From Paenibacillus sp. 32O-W (GTDB taxonomy: Bacteria > Bacillota > Bacilli > Paenibacillales > NBRC-103111): DNA of 64,000 bases. The stretch lies in NCBI RefSeq assembly GCF_007679495.1, contig NZ_VEGP01000003.1, positions 1 through 64,000 of the forward strand. The letters run 5' to 3'. Positions 43,973 through 52,566 of this stretch are shown here, piece by piece (within the stretch, counting starts at the first letter, position 1; the number at the start of each line of letters is the position of its first letter). The notes under the pieces are model-generated. The model saw only the letters and a list, made by a program, of their open reading frames with translations. It was not told the DNA's origin and did not search any database. A program made the position numbers and the translations under genes.

Positions 43973-44680
43973 ATGCTGCTGGCTGCGATGGAGAAGGTCA
44001 CCTTTGGTTACACGGACTCGCCATGCCTGCAAGATGCCAGTATGGAGCTTGATACCGGTGAATTCGTCGTTATTACCGGTCCTAACGGTGCTGCCAAAAC
44101 AACGCTGCTCAAGCTGATGCTCCGTCTGCTGAAGCCGTGGAGCGGACGCGTCTGGCTGGCGGAGCGAGGGGTTGGCGGCCACAAGCTGTCTATCGGATAT
44201 GTTCCGCAGAGGATCGCTTCCTTTAACAGCGGATTTCCCAGCAAAGTCTGGGAATTAGTCGGCTCCGGACGCTTCGCCAACACAATATGGCCGAGAAGAT
44301 GGACGGCAGAAGATCGGCAGCAGACGGAAAATGCGCTGCGCCAAGTCGGCCTGTGGGAGCTTCGGGACCGGAAAATCGGCGAATTGTCCGGAGGACAGAA
44401 GCAGCGGATTTGCATTGCCCGCGCTCTCGCGCAGGAACCGGATTTGCTGTTCCTTGACGAGCCGGCCACGGGTCTGGACAGCCAAAGCAGGAAACAGCTC
44501 TATGAGCTGCTGGACCGTCAAGTCAAGGCCTTCGGAAGAACGGTCGTTATAGTTACGCATGATTTGGCCGAGGTAAACGGCTATACCAACCGCATCATCC
44601 AATTGCACAGAGAGGAGTACGGGAGATGGAAATGCTGCACTTCGATTTCATGCGGCGGGCATTTTACGCTGGCGGATTAA
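43973..44680 (+). CDS. znuC: Zinc ABC transporter ATP-binding protein
   Basis: A 235-residue ABC ATPase for zinc uptake. Walker A is GPNGAAKTT, the Ala-Lys form usual for AdcC/ZnuC; the signature is LSGGQKQR and Walker B LLFLDEPATGLD. AAAAGGAGGGAG precedes ATG 43973; TTG 43955 is upstream of that RBS. The C terminus is Cys-rich (RWKCCTSISCGGHF) because the frame overlaps znuB by 55 bp; this tail may be accidental. Confidence 0.92.
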   Translation: MLLAAMEKVTFGYTDSPCLQDASMELDTGEFVVITGPNGAAKTTLLKLMLRLLKPWSGRVWLAERGVGGHKLSIGYVPQRIASFNSGFPSKVWELVGSGRFANTIWPRRWTAEDRQQTENALRQVGLWELRDRKIGELSGGQKQRICIARALAQEPDLLFLDEPATGLDSQSRKQLYELLDRQVKAFGRTVVIVTHDLAEVNGYTNRIIQLHREEYGRWKCCTSISCGGHFTLAD

Positions 44681-45510
44681 TCGCTTTGCTGGCTTCCGTG
44701 CTGGGGGTTTATCTGATGCTTCGCAGACAAGCCTTAATGGCCGATACGCTGTCTCATGTTTCGTTAGCCGGCGTAGCCGCCGGCACGATCCTGCAAATCA
44801 ATCCTACGCTGGCGGGATTTGCCGTAGCGGTTGCCGGAGCGGCGGCGGTAGAAATCATCCGGCGGTTCTATCCATCCTACAGCGAAATGTCCGTCGCCAT
44901 TATTATGACCGGCGGGCTGTCGACCGCTGTCGTTCTGATGAGCTTGAATCAAGGTATAAATAAAAGCTTCTCCGCCTATTTATTCGGCTCCGTGGTCGCC
45001 GTCAATCAGCAGCAGCTTTGGCTTATGTTGATCGTCACCGTAGTGGGCGGGGTTTACCTATGGCTCTTGCGCCGCCCTCTGTATCAGATGACCTTCGATG
45101 AGGAGACGGCCAGGGCGAACGGCCTTCCCGTTCAATTGCTGTCGTTTTCGTTCAGCGTATTGACCGGAATGACGGTCGCGGCCGCGATGCCGATTGTCGG
45201 AGTGCTGCTGGTTTCGGCTTTAATCGTGCTGCCCGCCGCCCTCGCCATTCGGATTGCTGCGGGCTTTGCCTCGGCGGTTGTGCTGTCCATGCTTTTCGGG
45301 TTAACCGGGGTATATGCAGGGCTGACCTTGGCCTATCAGCTAAGCACGCCGCCCGGAGGGACCATTGCCTTGGTTCTGCTGGTGTTTTTGTTAATCGGAT
45401 TAGGGGCGAAGCGCGGCTGGCATCAATTTATAAAGATCAGAAAACGTAAATCGGCCGGGCAAGATACAGCTTTGCAGGCAGGGGCGGCTTCTCGCTCCTC
45501 TCAATCCTAA
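44626..45510 (+). CDS. znuB: Zinc ABC transporter permease
   Basis: A 294-residue permease with about eight to nine helices of the ABC-3 metal family. The typical start region is YLMLRRQALMADTLSHVSLAG, and the middle has PIVGVLLVSALIVLPAALA. A charged C-terminal tail of about 30 residues follows. GGGAG directly precedes ATG 44626, within znuC, so the two are coupled. Confidence 0.93.
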   Translation: MEMLHFDFMRRAFYAGGLIALLASVLGVYLMLRRQALMADTLSHVSLAGVAAGTILQINPTLAGFAVAVAGAAAVEIIRRFYPSYSEMSVAIIMTGGLSTAVVLMSLNQGINKSFSAYLFGSVVAVNQQQLWLMLIVTVVGGVYLWLLRRPLYQMTFDEETARANGLPVQLLSFSFSVLTGMTVAAAMPIVGVLLVSALIVLPAALAIRIAAGFASAVVLSMLFGLTGVYAGLTLAYQLSTPPGGTIALVLLVFLLIGLGAKRGWHQFIKIRKRKSAGQDTALQAGAASRSSQS

Positions 45511-45582
45511 TAAACAACTTACAACTTACTGGCAACGTACAAGACGGGGTCTGCGTTGCGCAGAATTTTATGGAGGAAGATG

Positions 45583-46830
45583 ATGAGTTCAAAATCTGCA
45601 TTCAATAAAACGTTAGTCATTGCCGCTGCTCTCCTGTTGATTTTGGCAGGCTGCGGAGCGAAGAAGGATTTGAATAACGATGAGACTATTCCGGCCGTGG
45701 GAGACCTGCCGGAGAAGCTAAAGGTGGTTACGACGATCTATCCGATTTATGATTTTACCCGCAATGTTGCCGGGGAGCATGCGGAGGTCATCCCCTTGAT
45801 CCCGCCGGGAGCCGAGCCGCATGGATGGGAGCCTACACCCCAGGATTTGAAAGTGATTCAAGCAGCGGATGTCTTTGTATATAACGGGGGCATGGTCGAA
45901 TATTGGGTCGATCAAGTTCTGGACAGCATTAATCATCCTCAGCTGATTAAAGTGGAGGCTATCGCGGGTCTGGAGCTGATGCCATACTCCCACGATCATT
46001 TCCACGACCATTCTCACGGACACGATCACGGACATAACCATGACCAAGAAAAATCGGTTGAAGGGGATGCTCACGACCATGCTCACGACCATGCTCACGA
46101 CCATGCTCACGATCATGACCACGATCATGACCACGAGCATGCCCATGACGCCCATGCCGAAGAGCATGGCCATGACAAAGAAGCACATGGAGAAGCTCAT
46201 GTCCATGATCACAGCGAGGACAATGACACACATAACGAGGAGCATGCCCAAGACGCTCACCATGAAGAAAATGGTCACGATCATGACCACGGACATGGCG
46301 AAGGAGAGCTGGATCCTCATGTTTGGACCGATCCGGTTCTGGCTCAAAAGCAGGTGATGAATATTATGGAGGGGTTGGCCCAGGCCGATCCGGACCATAA
46401 GCATGAATATCAGAAGAACGCTGAGGAATATATCGCCAAGCTTCAGGATTTGGACAAAGCCTTCCGTGAGATGGCCGCTAATGCGAAACGCAAGGAATTT
46501 GTCGTCCAGCATGCAGCCTTCGGTTATTTGGCGGAGCGCTACGGATTGATTCAGCTTCCCATAGCGGGACTTTCTCCCGAACAGGAGCCTTCTCCTTCAC
46601 AAATGGCTGACATCGTGAAATTTGTCAAGGAAAACGAAGTGGGAACTTTATTTTTCGAAACTTTGGCGGATGCGAAAATTGCGGCTGTCCTAGCGCAGGA
46701 AACCGGGGCCAAAACAGCCGTGCTTAACCCGATCGAGGGGCTGACCGCGGACGAAGCCGGGCAAAACCTGGACTATATCGCGATCATGAAGGAGAACCTC
46801 AGCGCCCTTCAAGATGCCTTGAACGAATAG
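45583..46830 (+). CDS. znuA: Zinc-binding lipoprotein with very long His-rich loop
   Basis: A 415-residue cluster A-I solute-binding lipoprotein. Signal peptide and lipobox ILAGC are present; the core starts KVVTTIYPIYDFTRNVAGEH. Between the first and second lobes (about 135-245) lies a loop with nearly 40 His, built mostly of (A/D)H pairs, much longer than in most ZnuA/AdcA proteins. It is encoded by an expanded 12-bp repeat (46069-46116). ATG 45583 follows GGAGGAAG; ATG 45580 is also possible. The loop probably captures zinc near the membrane. Confidence 0.93.
   Translation: MSSKSAFNKTLVIAAALLLILAGCGAKKDLNNDETIPAVGDLPEKLKVVTTIYPIYDFTRNVAGEHAEVIPLIPPGAEPHGWEPTPQDLKVIQAADVFVYNGGMVEYWVDQVLDSINHPQLIKVEAIAGLELMPYSHDHFHDHSHGHDHGHNHDQEKSVEGDAHDHAHDHAHDHAHDHDHDHDHEHAHDAHAEEHGHDKEAHGEAHVHDHSEDNDTHNEEHAQDAHHEENGHDHDHGHGEGELDPHVWTDPVLAQKQVMNIMEGLAQADPDHKHEYQKNAEEYIAKLQDLDKAFREMAANAKRKEFVVQHAAFGYLAERYGLIQLPIAGLSPEQEPSPSQMADIVKFVKENEVGTLFFETLADAKIAAVLAQETGAKTAVLNPIEGLTADEAGQNLDYIAIMKENLSALQDALNE
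46069..46116 (+). repeat. 12-bp tandem repeat inside znuA
   Basis: GCTCACGACCAT occurs three times (46069-46104) and a fourth time with one change (GCTCACGATCAT, 46105-46116), encoding Ala-His-Asp-His. Confidence 0.95.
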
Positions 46831-46962
46831 CACTCGCCTTAAGGTTTAGGAAAAGTCGCTCCGCGTATGAAATCAGAGACGAAGCCGAAGCTTGGCAGCC
46901 GCTTGACTAGCTTTCCTCATTCGTGCACTATAGACATATTACGTTGTTTAAGGGGTAGTCGA

Positions 46963-47397
46963 ATGGCGGAAAATCAAACAGTTCAAACGATGCTGGATGC
47001 GATGTCCAAGAAGGGCTGGAGAATAACCGACCAGCGCAGAAGACTGGCCGAATTGTTTTCCACTACTGATGAGTACTTGTCGCCCAAAGATGTTTACGAG
47101 TATATGAGGCAAAAATATCCAAGCGTAAGCTTCGATACAATTTACCGAAATTTGCGACTCCTTAGTGAAATGGGGATCCTCGAGCAGTTTTATTTTTTGG
47201 ACAGCGGCTTGAAGTTCAAGGCCAATTGCTCCACCCATCACCACCATCACTTAATCTGCGTCAATTGTGAGAAAACGGTCACCTTTGACTATTGTCCCAT
47301 GTGGCATGTTTCCGGACTTCCGGAGCAGTTTGACATTCTGAATCACCGATTTGAAATTTACGGAATTTGCAACGAATGCAAGACGACGGCCAATTGA
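46963..47397 (+). CDS. zur: Zinc uptake regulator Zur (Fur family)
   Basis: A 144-residue Fur-family repressor. The winged helix (about 1-80: KKGWRITDQRRRLAELF, SFDTIYRNLRLL) is followed by a dimer/metal domain with HHHHHLICVNC and ICNECK, the structural Cys4 zinc site. THHHHH around residue 89 supplies sensing ligands. ATG 46963 has AAGGGG 8 nt upstream; the earlier ATG 46867 has none. It lies 132 bp after znuA and is likely in the same transcript. Zur rather than Fur or PerR is inferred from the znu context and Zur boxes. Confidence 0.9.
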   Translation: MAENQTVQTMLDAMSKKGWRITDQRRRLAELFSTTDEYLSPKDVYEYMRQKYPSVSFDTIYRNLRLLSEMGILEQFYFLDSGLKFKANCSTHHHHHLICVNCEKTVTFDYCPMWHVSGLPEQFDILNHRFEIYGICNECKTTAN

Positions 47398-47802
47398 ACA
47401 CAAATGGATTGACAGCAGGGTCTCTCTGTAGCCGATGGGCAGCAGGGCGGCCCTTTTTCTATGAGTATAAATTATAGTCCCGGGGCTCCTCGCTAAGTAC
47501 TTGTATAAACCTTTATCGAAGCAAAGCAAGAAGATCGACCGCATTTAGAGGAAGGTTTAGACACCGACTCCGTTGTGTGCGGACGGAATACGCTTGCTAT
47601 AAGAGCTAAGCGTCACTTAGTGGGTTTATTCTATGCAATGCTTACTTCCAAAGAGAAGTTATCCGTTACGCCTATTCGGGCGAATGAAAGAGTAACAAAA
47701 GCGGATTTTTAACATATGTTGGTATATCTGCAGCCCAGGGTTATTCCCGTACCGAGTCTATCCTTGGGTCTCATCCGACATTTAAAATTAGGAGGAAACG
47801 GA
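47398..47802. other. Region between zur and the TOMM precursor gene
   Basis: About 400 bp without a gene. A hairpin-like element at 47661-47712 (ATCCG/CGGAT outer, GTTAC/GTAAC and ATTC/GAAT inner, then TTTTT) could end zur transcripts or structure the leader. AACATATGTT, a palindrome, is at 47709-47718. No confident promoter was found. Confidence 0.4.
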
Positions 47803-48060
47803 ATGAACGAGTTTAAAAATCAACTCCAGAACTTGGAGGCTACCGGGTTTCAGACGGGTCAGGTCACTTCGTGGGATACCCTGACCCAGAACCAGGATCC
47901 GGGCCGACTATGCATCGGATTTTGCTTTGTTCAGTGCTTTAACTGCTTCAATTGCTTCAATTGCTTTAACTGTTTCCGCTGCAGCAACTGCTTCCGCTGT
48001 CATAATTGCGCTCGCTGCTTTAATTGTGCACGCTGTCAAAGCTGTGCTCGCTGCCGTTAG
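47803..48060 (+). CDS. Heterocycloanthracin/sonorensin-type TOMM precursor peptide
   Basis: An 85-residue precursor. The leader (about 1-36, MNEFKNQLQNLEATGFQTGQ, then WDTLTQNQDPGRL) resembles heterocycloanthracin leaders. The core has 16 Cys: C37, C41, C45 and then exactly every third residue to C84, with Phe-Asn, Phe-Arg, His-Asn, Ala-Arg or Gln-Ser spacers. Only two Ser and no Thr lie in the core, so the product would be mostly thiazoles. AGGAGG is 7 nt before ATG 47803. The codons form a 9-bp tandem pattern (TGC-TTC-AAT type). Bacteriocin function is inferred from the family. Confidence 0.9.
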   Translation: MNEFKNQLQNLEATGFQTGQVTSWDTLTQNQDPGRLCIGFCFVQCFNCFNCFNCFNCFRCSNCFRCHNCARCFNCARCQSCARCR

Positions 48061-48420
48061 TTTGGCCGGTTGGTCAAGTGCGTAAGCATCAAGACCGTCT
48101 GGAGGTTTGATCCGCGCGAGGCTATATGGCATCACAAGGAATCTTGCGCGGTCCGACGGCTTCTTTCTCTCCATCCCGGAAGTACATGAAGGGAAAGAGG
48201 CCCAAGACTATACATAATGGAGCCGCCCGATGCCGCCCTGTCCGGACCGGAAGGATGGCTTCTCTCTGCGGAACCGAAATAGCTTCAATAGAGCTGTGCA
48301 ACAAGTCGACAAGAAAGTCATGTCGGACATCTTTCTCTACATAGGATTTAAAGTATGGCGATAGACGGAATGAGAATAGAATGTCGGTAGATATGAAAAG
48401 GCTCGATGAGGAGGATTGAA
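48061..48420 (+). other. Gap between precursor and maturation genes
   Basis: 360 bp. A plus-strand open stretch (48090-48215, reading LYGITRNLARSDGFFLSIPE) has no start with RBS, and a 72-codon frame from ATG 48126 is not protein-like. No terminator was seen. It may be untranslated leader or a decayed small gene. Confidence 0.4.
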
Positions 48421-50397
48421 ATGCCGGTTTTGAACCCTTCTATGCGTTTAAAGGTGAATCGGGACACCTTCTATCTTCCCGAATCGGACGGAGGCGTATA
48501 TTTTCGCAACAACATGGTTTCGTTCCGTATGGAAGGCAGGGCAATTCGCCAGTGGATCGAAATGCTGATCCCCATGTTCAGCGGCGAATATACATTGGCG
48601 GAATTGACCGACGGGCTGCAGGACGCGCATCGGGATCAGGTCTATGAAATCGCCAGGGTGCTGCTTCAGAACGGTTTCATACGGGATCTCAGCGAAGACC
48701 GCCCGCATCAGCTGCCTGACGAGGTTCTGGATAAGTATGCTTCGCAGATTGAATTTTTGGACAGCCTGGGCGGTTCGGGGGGCTACCGTTTTCAAAGCTT
48801 CCGGCAATCCAATGTGTTGGCGGTCGGGTGCGGACCGCTCCTGGTTTCGCTGGCGGCGGCCCTGCTCGAATCCGGATTGCCCGGATTCCGCCTGTTGGTT
48901 ACGGATTCGGTGCCGACCGACCGGCGCAGACTGGAGGAGCTGGTTGAGCATGCCCGCAAGTGGGATTCTTCGGTAGCGGTGGAGGAGGTGTCGCTTAAGC
49001 GGAAAGGGGCGCAGGGCTGGCGGGAGTTGGTAAGGACCTTCGATGCTGTCTTGTATGTATCGCAGAACGGAGGGGAAGGGGAGCTGCGGCTTCTCCATGC
49101 CGTGTGCAAAGAGGAGAAGAAGGTGCTGCTCCCCGCCATTATCCTTCAGCAGACGGGTATGGCCGGACCGCTCATTCATCCGGAAACGGACGGCTGCTGG
49201 GAATCGGCCATCCGCCGAATACACCGGCCCGCTCTGTGCAAGGAAGAGCCGCAGCATCATCTCTTCTCGATCCCGGCAGGGGCCATGCTTGCCAATGTGA
49301 TCGTGTTCGAATGGCTGAAGACGGCGGCGGGAATATCCGAAGCGAAGCTGAACAAGCATCTGTTCCTGCTGGATCTGGAAACCCTGGAAGGAGACTATTA
49401 TCCGTTCCTTCCCCACCCTCAGGTGACAGGGTATGCGGGCGCCGAATGGATACATGATGTGGAAGCCCGCCTGGAGCGAGGCGCGGCCAAGGATCGAGCA
49501 GGCTCGGGGACGAGCGGGCTCTTCGCTTATTTCACCCGGATAACATCGGATAAAGCCGGGATTTTACGTATTTGGGACGAGGGGGACTTGATCCAGCTGC
49601 CGCTCTCCCAATGCCGGGTGCAGGCGGCGGATCCTCAGTCGGAGGGACCGGCTGAGCTGCTTCCGGAGATCATTTGCTCCGGCCTTACTCATGAGGAGGC
49701 ACGGCGGGAGGCGGGGTTGGCCGGACTGGAGGCCTATACGGCACGAATGGCCGCGCCCTTCCTGGAGACGCTTTATCTCCATCGCCGCGAGGGGATGAAT
49801 ATGGAGGCACCGGAGCTGGTTCTCGGGGTAGGGGCCGGCGAAACGCCGACGGCCGGGATCAGCCGGGGGCTGCAAGCTTGTTTGAGAGAGATGCTGCGAA
49901 GCCGGACGGCCAACGGACCAACTACAGTCTATCCTATACAGTGGAACGGGACCGAGGATGGCCGCAGCCGTTATTATTATCAGGCATTGACGACGATGCA
50001 GGGCGAGCCGGAAATCGCCTTGGGAGAAGGGCTGTCCGGCTTTCCCGTTGTATGGGTCGGCTCGGGCGGGCATTGGTACGGCGGAGTCGGCTTGAATCGG
50101 ACGATGGCCCTGCGCCTGGCACTGCAGCAGGCATTAATGACCGTGCAAAATGACGGGAAACTTCCTTCGGGTCAAATTCTCGAAGCCGCTTCCGTACGGA
50201 AAGGAGACAGGATATTACAGTGGACGGAGTTTCCCGCAGTGGATTCGGAGGAGGAAGGGATGCTGCTTAATGCTTTGCGGACCTTGAAAGAGCATGAACG
50301 GCCGCTCCTGGTCTGCGATTTGGCGCTGGAGCCCTTCCTGAAAGAAGGCCCGACGGGGGTATTCGGAGTGCTTCTTCGAAAGGAGGAATCGCTGTGA
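48421..50397 (+). CDS. ThiF-like TOMM maturation protein (F protein, leader-binding partner)
   Basis: A 658-residue protein of the putative thiazole-containing bacteriocin maturation family (ocin ThiF-like). Its N-terminal part (MPVLNPSMRLKVNRDTFYLP) resembles a winged-helix leader recognition element; an E1/ThiF-like Rossmann segment follows (SNVLAVGCGPLLVSLAAALL). In the Bacillus heterocycloanthracin system the F protein binds the leader and is needed for cyclodehydration. GAGGAGG precedes ATG 48421; ATG 48406 lies just before this RBS. It overlaps the YcaO gene by 4 bp. Confidence 0.88.
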   Translation: MPVLNPSMRLKVNRDTFYLPESDGGVYFRNNMVSFRMEGRAIRQWIEMLIPMFSGEYTLAELTDGLQDAHRDQVYEIARVLLQNGFIRDLSEDRPHQLPDEVLDKYASQIEFLDSLGGSGGYRFQSFRQSNVLAVGCGPLLVSLAAALLESGLPGFRLLVTDSVPTDRRRLEELVEHARKWDSSVAVEEVSLKRKGAQGWRELVRTFDAVLYVSQNGGEGELRLLHAVCKEEKKVLLPAIILQQTGMAGPLIHPETDGCWESAIRRIHRPALCKEEPQHHLFSIPAGAMLANVIVFEWLKTAAGISEAKLNKHLFLLDLETLEGDYYPFLPHPQVTGYAGAEWIHDVEARLERGAAKDRAGSGTSGLFAYFTRITSDKAGILRIWDEGDLIQLPLSQCRVQAADPQSEGPAELLPEIICSGLTHEEARREAGLAGLEAYTARMAAPFLETLYLHRREGMNMEAPELVLGVGAGETPTAGISRGLQACLREMLRSRTANGPTTVYPIQWNGTEDGRSRYYYQALTTMQGEPEIALGEGLSGFPVVWVGSGGHWYGGVGLNRTMALRLALQQALMTVQNDGKLPSGQILEAASVRKGDRILQWTEFPAVDSEEEGMLLNALRTLKEHERPLLVCDLALEPFLKEGPTGVFGVLLRKEESL

Positions 50398-52340
50398 GTG
50401 CGGTTGTTACGATAATCGGAAGCGGTCAATTGGCAGACTTCGTATCCGACGAGCTGAGCCCCCGGTACGAAACGATTCGTCGGACCGATGGGCAGACGGC
50501 CATTCTTGAAGAGACGGACATAGTGCTGCTGCTGCACGATACATGGCGACCCGCCCTTCATCGCGAAACCGGGAAGGCGCTCCAGAGGCTGGGCGTCCCC
50601 TGGCTGCGGGGCTTCGTCGCCTTCGGGGAAGGCGTCATCGGCCCGCTCGTTCGTCCGGGAAGGCCGGGCTGCTCCTTGTGCGCGGATACGCGGCGGCATA
50701 TGGCCGGCCGTGACCGCCGGGAGATGTGGGAGCTGCAGCAGAAATGGGAGAAGGATGAGGGAAGGACCGGGATCGATGCGTGGTCCTCAAGAACGGGCCT
50801 GCGCCAAATGGCGCTTATATTGGCAGATGCCGTCCATAATGTTCTGCAGGGCGGACAAAGCCGATGGGAAGAAAGAATCTATCTGATCCATCTGAAAACT
50901 TTGAGAAGCTCCAGCCATTTCTTCCTCCCGGATCCGTTATGCCCGCTTTGTTCGCAGCCGCCGGATGATTCCGAAGAGGGGGCCCGGGTCTCTCTTCTGC
51001 CCAGGCCGAAGCCGCATCCGGACAGCTATCGCTGCCGTTCCCTGAATGAGCTGAAGGATAGGCTGCGCAACGACTACCTGGATCATCGCAGCGGTTTCCT
51101 GAATGGAACGATGCGGGATCTCGTATCTCCTTTTGCCGATGCAAGCGTGAATTTGCCTCTGTTCGCGGATAACGAGGGCTGCGCCGGCCGCACCCACTCT
51201 TATGAGATCAGTGAATTAACGGCGATTCTGGAGGGACTGGAACGTTATTGCGGGATGACTCCGCGCGGCAAGCGGACTGTGGTCCGCGGCAGCTTTCGCC
51301 AACTGGAGGGGCAGGCGCTGGATCCGGTTAAGGTTGGCCTATACTCGGAGGAACAGTACAAGCGGCCCGGTTTTCCCATGCGGCCGTTTGATCCGGATCA
51401 GCCGTTGGATTGGGTATGGGGTTACTCCTTTGTGCAGGAGCGGCCGCTTCTGGTGCCGGAATCGCTAGCCTATTACAGCTCGGGCTGCGGGGAGCGCTTC
51501 GTGCATGAAACCTCCAACGGCTGCGCCTTGGGAGGAAGCTTGGAGGAAGCCGTTCTGTACGGTTTGCTGGAAGTGGTGGAACGGGACTCGTTTCTTATGA
51601 CCTGGTATGCCCGATTGCCCCTACCGCGTCTGGACCCATACTCTGCGGGGGACCCGGAGCTGTCGCTGATGATCGATCGATTGCAGGCGGTCACCGATTA
51701 TGACGTCTATTTGTATAACTCCACCATGGAGCACGGCATTCCCAGCGTATGGGCCATAGCCAAGAACCGGACCGGCAAGGGAGGAAATCTCGTCTGCGCG
51801 GCCGGAGCGCATCCCGATCCGGTGCGGGCGATGAAAGGCTCGATTCACGAGTTGGCCGGCATGCTGCTTACGCTTGGCGATAAGTTCGAGGAGAACCGGG
51901 AGCGATATATCCCCATGCTGCAGGACCCGTTTCTGGTCAGGGACATGGAGGATCATTCGATGCTGTACAGCCTGCCGGAGGCGGAGCCGCGGCTTCATTT
52001 TCTGCTGGATAACAGGGAGACGCCGCGAACGGTGAAGGAGGAGTTCAAGCCTGTGCCTAGACATGCCGATCTGACGCAAGACCTGCGGGAGATCCTCGAC
52101 AACTTCCGGCGCTTGAAGCTGGAGGTCATTGTCGTGGATCAGACCGCGCCGGAATTGGCGCGCAACGGGCTCTCTTGTGTGAAGGTTCTAGTTCCGGGCA
52201 TGCTGCCGATGACGTTCGGCCATTCTCTTGCACGTCTGACGGGGCTGGACAGATTGTGGCGGGTTCCGGTTCAGCTTGGACATGCGGAGCAGCCTCTCAC
52301 CCAGGAGCAGTTGAACCCTTATCCCCACCCCTTTCCTTAA
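50394..52340 (+). CDS. YcaO cyclodehydratase (fused C-D protein)
   Basis: A 648-residue protein that uses ATP to turn Cys into thiazolines. The N-terminal E1-like C domain carries two CX2C pairs (C93/C96 and C183/C186), a zinc tetrathiolate. The YcaO domain (about 225-648) has SYEISELTAILEGLERY and ETSNGCALGGSLEEA with the following EVVERDSF. The C terminus is PYPHPFP, the Pro-rich end that completes the active site in azoline-forming YcaOs. GTG 50394 overlaps the F gene. The YcaO and F proteins are expected to work as a complex. Confidence 0.93.
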   Translation: MSAVVTIIGSGQLADFVSDELSPRYETIRRTDGQTAILEETDIVLLLHDTWRPALHRETGKALQRLGVPWLRGFVAFGEGVIGPLVRPGRPGCSLCADTRRHMAGRDRREMWELQQKWEKDEGRTGIDAWSSRTGLRQMALILADAVHNVLQGGQSRWEERIYLIHLKTLRSSSHFFLPDPLCPLCSQPPDDSEEGARVSLLPRPKPHPDSYRCRSLNELKDRLRNDYLDHRSGFLNGTMRDLVSPFADASVNLPLFADNEGCAGRTHSYEISELTAILEGLERYCGMTPRGKRTVVRGSFRQLEGQALDPVKVGLYSEEQYKRPGFPMRPFDPDQPLDWVWGYSFVQERPLLVPESLAYYSSGCGERFVHETSNGCALGGSLEEAVLYGLLEVVERDSFLMTWYARLPLPRLDPYSAGDPELSLMIDRLQAVTDYDVYLYNSTMEHGIPSVWAIAKNRTGKGGNLVCAAGAHPDPVRAMKGSIHELAGMLLTLGDKFEENRERYIPMLQDPFLVRDMEDHSMLYSLPEAEPRLHFLLDNRETPRTVKEEFKPVPRHADLTQDLREILDNFRRLKLEVIVVDQTAPELARNGLSCVKVLVPGMLPMTFGHSLARLTGLDRLWRVPVQLGHAEQPLTQEQLNPYPHPFP

Positions 52341-52400
52341 GCGATGAATAGTTCGTTTTCGTGCTTTACAAGCCGGACATAATAGAGCAGGTCTCTTTTT

Positions 52401-52497
52401 AAAATATAAGCAAATTATAAGTTTCACCTTATACCTGTTCTTATATTTCATCGGTAAACGCGCCTGTCCAAAGGACGGCGATAGCCGTTTATCCTTG
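52401..52497 (+). repeat. Structured terminator-associated repeat, copy C
   Basis: Sits between the YcaO and SagB genes of the TOMM cluster. It has ATAAGTTTCACCTTAT, CGGTAAACG, CTGTCC-AAA-GGACGG, CGATAG and CCGTTTATCCTTG. It follows a short T-run (CTTTTT, 52395-52400). Confidence 0.9.
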
Positions 52498-52566
52498 AAT
52501 GGTACGAACGATTTAGAGAGATGTATAAAATCCTATATCACTACGGGAACGGACAGGGGGGATAGA

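Noticed and set aside
45718-46512. 264-codon Met/Val-rich frame antisense to znuA
   Set aside because: Made by the reverse reading of CAT/CAC His codons; not a real membrane protein.
47438-47460. Terminator right after zur
   Set aside because: The GGGC/GCCC stem before TTTTT is only about 4 bp and too weak to call.
47911-48060. CRISPR-like array
   Set aside because: The 9-bp repeats have no unique spacers and code in frame for the Cys-rich core peptide.
47908-48174. 88-codon minus-strand Ala-rich frame opposite the TOMM precursor
   Set aside because: Arises from the 9-bp Cys repeats read backward; no RBS.
48448-49455. 335-codon minus-strand frame inside the F-protein gene
   Set aside because: Shadow of a well-supported gene; Arg/Gln/Leu-rich composition.
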